From Flaccisagitta enflata (lineage: Eukaryota > Chaetognatha > Sagittoidea > Aphragmophora): DNA of 64,000 nucleotides. The stretch covers positions 12,896,001-12,960,000 of the forward strand of contig OZ231128.1 of the NCBI GenBank assembly GCA_965153355.1, given 5' to 3'. Made by a program: the position numbers and the translations under genes. Numbering within the stretch: position 1 is the first letter of the stretch; each line of letters begins with the position of its first letter. Positions 58,846 to 64,000 of this stretch are shown one piece after another. The notes beneath the pieces are model-generated. The model did not search any database. It was not told the origin of the DNA and saw nothing but the letters and a program-made list of their open reading frames with translations.

Positions 58846-60977
58846 TCATATCCCAAATAAGTACCTCGTGATGGCGATTAATAAACCCTCAAACGCGACC
58901 AAGACTTCAAAGATGTACTGGACCGTGTTGTTCTCGGAGAAGTAATAAGCCACGCCAAAAACCCACTGACAAGTCTGGACGGTCATCAATCTGGCCATAA
59001 AGATGATCAGTTTCTTTCTCAAATTGGTTTTGTTCTCCAACAACCTCACATATTGTACGACGCAAAACGCGATCAGCGCGAAATTGAAAATCACTACGAT
59101 CGTCGATGGAATGACTAACGTATACAACGCCGCCAATCGGCCAGACATGAGACAAACCGCGTTTCGACCGTACCCGAAAAAATCATCGACGAACGTGTCG
59201 TATAACCAGAAAGAAATAACCAAACAACCATTGCCCAACCAAACTGCGATGAAAATCACCAGCTCCGCCTTGCTTACTCCCGGATGCTTATGTTCCTGGC
59301 TCAAAGCGGCCATGTTGCTATTGAGAAACCAGAGAATGTAAGCGACCTTGAGTCCGAACCAAATCATTTGGCAAAAAGACACGTACATCGCGTAATGGAT
59401 CAACACCGAAAAGAACTTACAACTGGCGCGATAATGCCTCAACAGCGACCCCCCCAAAAAGGCCAAAAACAGAACGAGCTTCCCAATGAGAATGCCCATT
59501 TGGCACCTTTGGGCGCTCGAAAATCTCCTCTTTGATCGGAGCATATAAACGACGATAATCAGGAGGAGCGCGGTAGAAGAGCCACTGCCAGACAAAGAAA
59601 TCATTCTCAAACGAAATTGGTCCAAATCCATAACATGGTCATCGGTAGGTGATTCAGAAGGCCACGATGGAGTCAATGTATGATTCCACGCAGGGAGTGA
59701 AGGCAATGTCGGCAATGTCGGCCCAGACCAGAGACCAAAGATGTTCGAAAGTCCCTCTGGATTATCGATATCTAATGGAGCGCTCAGCTTGTCCACATCA
59801 TCGTAAAGAAGAGGTTTTGAGTTTTCCGTGAACAAATTCGCCACAACGCGCATATCGGGGGTGATGTAAGGAAAAATCTCTCCGTAACATCTTTCGCACA
59901 GACATTTTGGGTCATCTACAACCCTCACATGATCTCTTTCCATGAGAACGAAAACTTCTTCATTCTCTCCCGCAGACGCAGTTACGATCTGGTTAGGATT
60001 CTCGGGATGATGAAAACACAATTTACCCAAACGATTTGCGCCATAAAGCAAACTCTCGTTGGCGGGGAAAGCAAATCCAAAAGCGTTGTTACACCCAGAA
60101 AGATCGTACTGATATGTATCGTCGGCTGCGAGTCCAGATATCACTGAAGTTATGTCCCGGCCACAATCACCCATGGCGTTGGAGTAAAATGAAACCTGCC
60201 AAGGAATGACTTCCACCAAGTCATTACCGCCTAAGCCATTACAGAGAAGGCAGAATATGTTTTTGAATACCAAATCATTCCACCCAATTGGAACATGGGA
60301 AAGAACGTCCCGAATACTGTTGCATTGCATCTCCAATTTGGAACCTTTAAATCTTTCGAGACAAGAACTGATCGCAAAAATTCCAACGCCGATATGCCGT
60401 TGAGTCGGAAATTGATGGGAGGAACAAGTGATGGTATAAGACTGCATTTCCTTCCAGGAGTGGCCAACCTCCTTCCCATCGAGCCTTTCCTGGACAACCT
60501 GATCAATATCGAGACAGCAATCGCCAAATTCTGAACAATGAAGGTCGCATTGGCATCGCGCGACATTATCATCGATTAAATACAGAGAAATATTGGATCG
60601 AAATTTACAACCGGCTTTATGGACATTATGATTGACATTGCTAACGTAACTCGAATCGCGCCAGCAGAATGAATCAAAAGATGACAAAACATTGTTCCAA
60701 TTATCAGTCAACAAAAGATGTCGCGCCAAAAACGGCACATAATGGATACGAACTTCTTCAATGGTCAGGCTTGTTGTGGCATCCCAATCGTAAATTGACA
60801 ACTTGAGGCATTGAAGCGGTTGTAGGCTTTCTGTGTTTTGATGATGGAGGGAACGAGTTGTAACAAAAGCGACCGCAGAAGCCAGTTTTACTGGAAAAGA
60901 TACAAAATTCCAGGGATTGTCAATTTCGAGCGACATGGAACATCTTTTCATCCCACCAAGAAATTGATAAGACATAG
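58846..60977 (-). CDS. Somatomedin-B-like ectodomain, family-B-type seven-helix receptor (main exon)
   Basis: This exon encodes a plasma-membrane G-protein-coupled receptor; its ligand is unknown. In a 755-residue spliced model, the visible landmarks are: a somatomedin-B-like Cys cluster (C169, C187, C189, C193, C199, C200; sequence CQCDLHCSEFGDCCLD); a long Cys-rich ectodomain to about 500 with N-glycosylation sequons; then seven hydrophobic helices near 504-525, 538-558, 565-598, 615-636, 660-687, 702-725 and 731-750. The Cys heading helix 3 (C565) and one in the second extracellular loop (C654) can form the usual disulphide. Helix 7, FEVLVAFEGLLIAIT, fits adhesion/methuselah-like receptors. 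The apparent ORF extends to 61008, but that start is GTG inside a repeat; acceptor CATCAG|CTATG at 60978 gives the in-phase junction. The cytoplasmic tail is only about five residues unless GAG|GTACTT at 58864 is a donor. Confidence 0.88.
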
Positions 60978-60990
60978 CTGATGCCTCCCA

Positions 60991-61355
60991 ATTTTTAGTC
61001 GCGTGCACGCGACTCTACACCTTGCCGTGTCGGTCGGTAGGTCGGTAGGTCCGTCCGTCCGTCCGTCCGTCCGTCACATTTTTAAATTTTTGATGTTTTT
61101 TGACGTTTTTTAACATTTTTTAACATTGTTTAACATTTTTTAGCATTTTTTAACAATCTTTAACATTTTTTAACACTTTCTGACTTTTTTGGCTTTTTAA
61201 CATTTTTTAACATTTTTTAACATTTTTTAACATTTTTTAACATTTTCTAACATTTTCTAACATTTTTTAACATTTTTTAACATTTCCTGACACTTTTAAC
61301 ATTTTGTCTGTCATTTCCAGACGCACGCGACTGTTGCCCTCTTGGGCTTGTTTTC
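60991..61355 (+). repeat. Type A Helentron-like element with TAACATTTTT array
   Basis: It starts TTTTTAGTCGCGTGCACGCG with ACTCTACACC, then (GGTAGGTC)/(CGTC)n, then about twenty TAACATTTTT units (61095-61300). It ends CAGACGCACGCGACTGTTGC. The ends match the 3630 and 14278 copies but the array unit is different. Confidence 0.85.
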
Positions 61356-62038
61356 ACCTGAGGCAAGGGAAGATTAAGAGGAGATGGTTCATGAAATCAA
61401 GAACGATTGAGCGGCTTCGAGATGAACTGCTTATCTCGTTCATACATAGTCATAAGTCGGTTCATTTTTGACGTGGATTTCTTCCAATTTTTTTCCCATT
61501 CAGACGTTGAATTCTGATCTTTTTTGAAAAAAAAGTCATGATATGATATGAAAATCAGTGAAGCTAATAAACAGGGGTAGCAAATGGCGCCAAGCTGAGA
61601 CTCATAGCTTTAATCGTTTAAATTTTACATAAAAAATGAAATTGACAAAAAACTTTAACGGAATAATGAATATAAATGCAAAACGTTTTGTCATGTAGCA
61701 GCTTTGATATGTAAAAATTGATTAGAAAATTGGTGACCGTTTTGAAGCTATTGATCAGAGCTATCAATTGCCGACAAGCGTAGACACTTAGCTCTATCCG
61801 TTCTACATCAAAAAGAGTAGGAGCTTTGACTCTCAAAAATCCCAAAAAATGTGTGGGGCATTTTACTTTAAAATGGCTGGATACTCTTTAGCAAAGCATG
61901 CCCTTACAGATACAAGCGGTGTTTAAACTTCAAAAAGGTAATCTTAAATGCTGGACTTACAAAAATAGTCATTATTTGATCAAATATGAAATTGTTTCAT
62001 TCCTTTTTTCAGCATTGATATTTACTTCTTCCAAGATA

Positions 62039-62449
62039 CTACACGACTCAAAAAAAAAGCCGCACCCTATTTTGAGTTGATGTATAAGAAAAAAAAATTA
62101 TTAGAAATTTTTTTCTGTCAAAGTGATTTGAAAGATTTTTGAATTTTCTTTCATTCTAGACCAATCCCAGATCTGTATCTCAAACGGTTTAGGAGCTAGA
62201 GCTCTGCAAAGAAAAGCACTATTTTGGTAAAATGCATTTTTTTCATAGGGATTGCGAAACTGAAATAGGCAATATTTTTACTCAAACTTATGCCATTTCT
62301 AAACGAAAAAAGATAGCAATACCAGATTAGCGCCAAATGAAAGATCTTTTTAAGAGCTTTCTAATGGTCTAAGATTTTGATTAGTTTTTTTGAAATTTAG
62401 TATGACAATTTGTCATTTAAAAGTGCGGCTTTTTTATTGAGTCGAGTAG
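62039..62449. mobile_element. MITE family E, intact copy in the receptor intron
   Basis: CTACACGACTCAAAAAAAAA and TTTTTTATTGAGTCGAGTAG are inverted and flanked by TA (62037-62038, 62450-62451). GCCGCACCC and AAAAGTGCGGC follow the ends. Confidence 0.9.
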
Positions 62450-63178
62450 TAGTGAACTAAATATTATTGCTTGGTCTAGATTTGTCGAGTTTTTGAAGCT
62501 CCTTACAGTGCCCATGGATTTTAAGTAAAAGATTTTAAGTAAAAGTGGTTATCATCCTACTTAGAAAAATTGGGCGTCTCCTTATTATTGGGACCAAAGT
62601 TACGCTCTAACATCATGACAAACAAAAACATCAATCCAGAGGCAACCAGTCAACCACAGGCAAACCCGAGCAACCCAAAGCTAATCCCCAAGGTTAATTG
62701 TTTTACGTTTACCTTTTGATGCTATCAAAGTGATATCTGAGACGGCTTCAATGCTTGCTACATCAAAAAACATATGTTGTGGGAAGGAATTTGAAAGTTT
62801 CCACGGAGATACGCTACTGAAAATTGTAAATGTGATTTTTGCACGTTAGATTTACAATGTCTTAGAATGTATTGAATGTCACAAATTTCCTTCGATCATT
62901 TGGAGTTTTCAAATTTCAGTTTGCTCTATGCTTTAATTTATCATTTGTTATATAGTGTACAATAAATACTCACTGTGTCAGCCATGACTCTGCATCCAAC
63001 GTGTAAGCATCTGAAGGTAACCATTAATAACCGTGAGATAAGTTATTCATCTTATCTTTAAACAGGATGGTCAATACATAAAACAGTCCAGTAAATTGGT
63101 TTTCTATGACATCTTTTAAGCAGTCAATGAAAACTGTTTTTTTTCCCCCATAAGAATTTTCACATGTTGGTCACTTAC

Positions 63179-63314
63179 TTTTGAATTTTAGTTCAGCGGT
63201 CTCTCCTAGCTTCATGTTATTTGAGAAGTGGCTATCGCAGCCCAGGTCGCATGCAAAACTACGAGATGCTGCAAGAAATGCACAAGTCGAAATGTATGCT
63301 AACAGTCGTTGCAT
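63179..63314 (-). CDS. Signal-peptide exon of the receptor gene
   Basis: Minus-strand ATG at 63314 opens MQRLLAYISTCAFLAASRSF, a typical secretion signal: basic start, hydrophobic core, small residues before a likely cleavage near ASRSFA|C. The mature part continues CDLGCDSHFSNNMKLGETAE and LKFK, then a strong donor AAAA|GTAAGTGA. The 136 nt give 45 codons plus one base. That phase fits the acceptor at 60978 (A+CT = Thr, then Met-Ser-Tyr-Gln). The link to the receptor is inferred from strand, order, phase and the receptor's need for a signal peptide. The exon is too short for the ORF length cutoff and was found by reading the strand. Confidence 0.72.
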
Positions 63315-63936
63315 TTTGACTTGATTTAGTAGATTTAAAAGGAAATGATGTAACTAAAATGTCCTTCTTCATTTGCTGTTTCTCTCTTTTCACTCATTGT
63401 TGAATGATTACATTGAATGATTTTAGAAGTAATTGGTAATTTTAGGAAAAGTGAATTTTTGCAAGGCCTAGTAAAATTATCCTAAATATTATCAGGCGAT
63501 TTCTGTTCGAAATTTATTTGGGAGTTTTTGTCTAACCCGGTAACTTTAGCCTTGGTGTGCTTATATAGCTATATTAATTACTTACAAGCGGAAAAGCAAT
63601 TGTTCCATTTCAATCTCAATGGAAATCGAGCAAATGCGATCGAATTTGATAGGTTTAATGAAGCAATTTGACAAACGCTGGGTTGAAAAATATCGTGCAA
63701 AAACGCGTGATCAAAAAAAAGATGCACTCTTACAGCGTCTCTAGATGGGCTCATCAATTGGCTGTTAACTGTCTTAAATAGTAAGTCTTTTTTATTCAAA
63801 TTTTGCGGGAAATATCAAAAGATTCATTCTATATGCTTTAAAAACCATCATTACTGCAACTAGCTTGTCCATATCCAAAATGCATCTATGGCAGCTAGAG
63901 ACAAAACAAAGGCACTACTTTTTTTCATAGATTGCC

Positions 63937-63940
<4 letters not shown>
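63315..63940 (-). promoter_or_regulatory. Probable promoter region of the receptor gene
   Basis: On the minus strand GCTATATAAGC at about 63559-63569 could be a TATA box some 245 bp before the ATG. No initiator could be assigned. No other gene was seen. Confidence 0.3.

Positions 63941-64000
<60 letters not shown>
63941..64000. repeat. (GA)n microsatellite at the window edge
   Basis: Pure GA to the last base; it continues beyond the window. Confidence 0.98.

Larger units (their letters stand above)
60978..63178 (-). other. Receptor gene intron 1
   Basis: A 2.2-kb GT-AG intron (GTAAGTGA ... GGCATCAG) joining the signal-peptide exon to the main exon at phase 1. It holds a type A element, a family E MITE and otherwise AT-rich sequence. 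61360-62030 and 62455-63170 show nothing recognisable. The acceptor lacks a pyrimidine tract because repeat sequence lies there. Confidence 0.65.

Noticed and set aside
60978-61008. Extension of the receptor ORF to 61008
   Set aside because: The start codon is GTG and the first residues translate the type A repeat. The phase-matched acceptor at 60978 explains the boundary better.

Overview
This is a 64 kb piece of AT-rich, intron-containing nuclear DNA from an invertebrate animal. The reasons are GT-AG introns, a somatomedin-B plus seven-transmembrane receptor, a BEL/Pao retrotransposon relic, and dense short DNA transposons and microsatellites. Families carrying (GACG)/(GGTC) tracts next to a terminal hairpin resemble the Helentron/HINE (pearl, DINE-1) elements known from molluscs and insects. 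I cannot fix the phylum. I saw no tRNA, rRNA, CRISPR or prokaryotic operon.

Host genes. (1) A plus-strand gene of unknown family has five convincing coding exons at 8480-8561, 13451-13584, 16697-16784, 23171-23349 and 25056-25186 (or stop at 25191). All are phase-compatible and spread over about 17 kb of repeat-filled introns. Its 5' part lies outside the window or was not found, and its 3' end is uncertain. (2) A minus-strand receptor gene has a large exon (58846-60977) encoding a somatomedin-B-like ectodomain and a complete family-B-like seven-helix domain. A small upstream exon at 63179-63314 encodes a signal peptide and joins it in phase.

Mobile DNA by region. 0-8 kb: foldbacks, a 410-bp (GT)n, and an 8-bp-TSD hAT MITE. 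7-11 kb: a long inverted repeat that brackets the first exon of gene 1. 11-26 kb: minisatellites, GGCCTGAGA-array foldbacks, pogo-like and other MITEs inside gene 1 introns. 27-28 kb: (ATTC)n. 28.2-34.7 kb: BEL/Pao 5' LTR plus decayed, glutamine-rich gag/protease region; a second LTR copy lies alone at 41.8-42.7 kb. 35-38 kb: (CT)n, a 1.9-kb foldback, and a 600-bp T-rich tract. 39-50 kb: Helentron-like copies, microsatellites and a hAT element nested in one of them. 50-58 kb: a Tc1 transposase tail, an unidentified ORF, several TIR elements and a second hAT insertion. 58-64 kb: the receptor gene with MITEs in its intron and just beyond its stop codon.

The main story is how repeats press on gene structure. 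One exon lies in the loop of a kilobase-scale inverted repeat. One exon has its 3' half and splice donor tandemly repeated four times. One acceptor lies about 15 bp from a Helentron-like insertion, and one donor lies inside a 40-bp direct repeat flanking a MITE.
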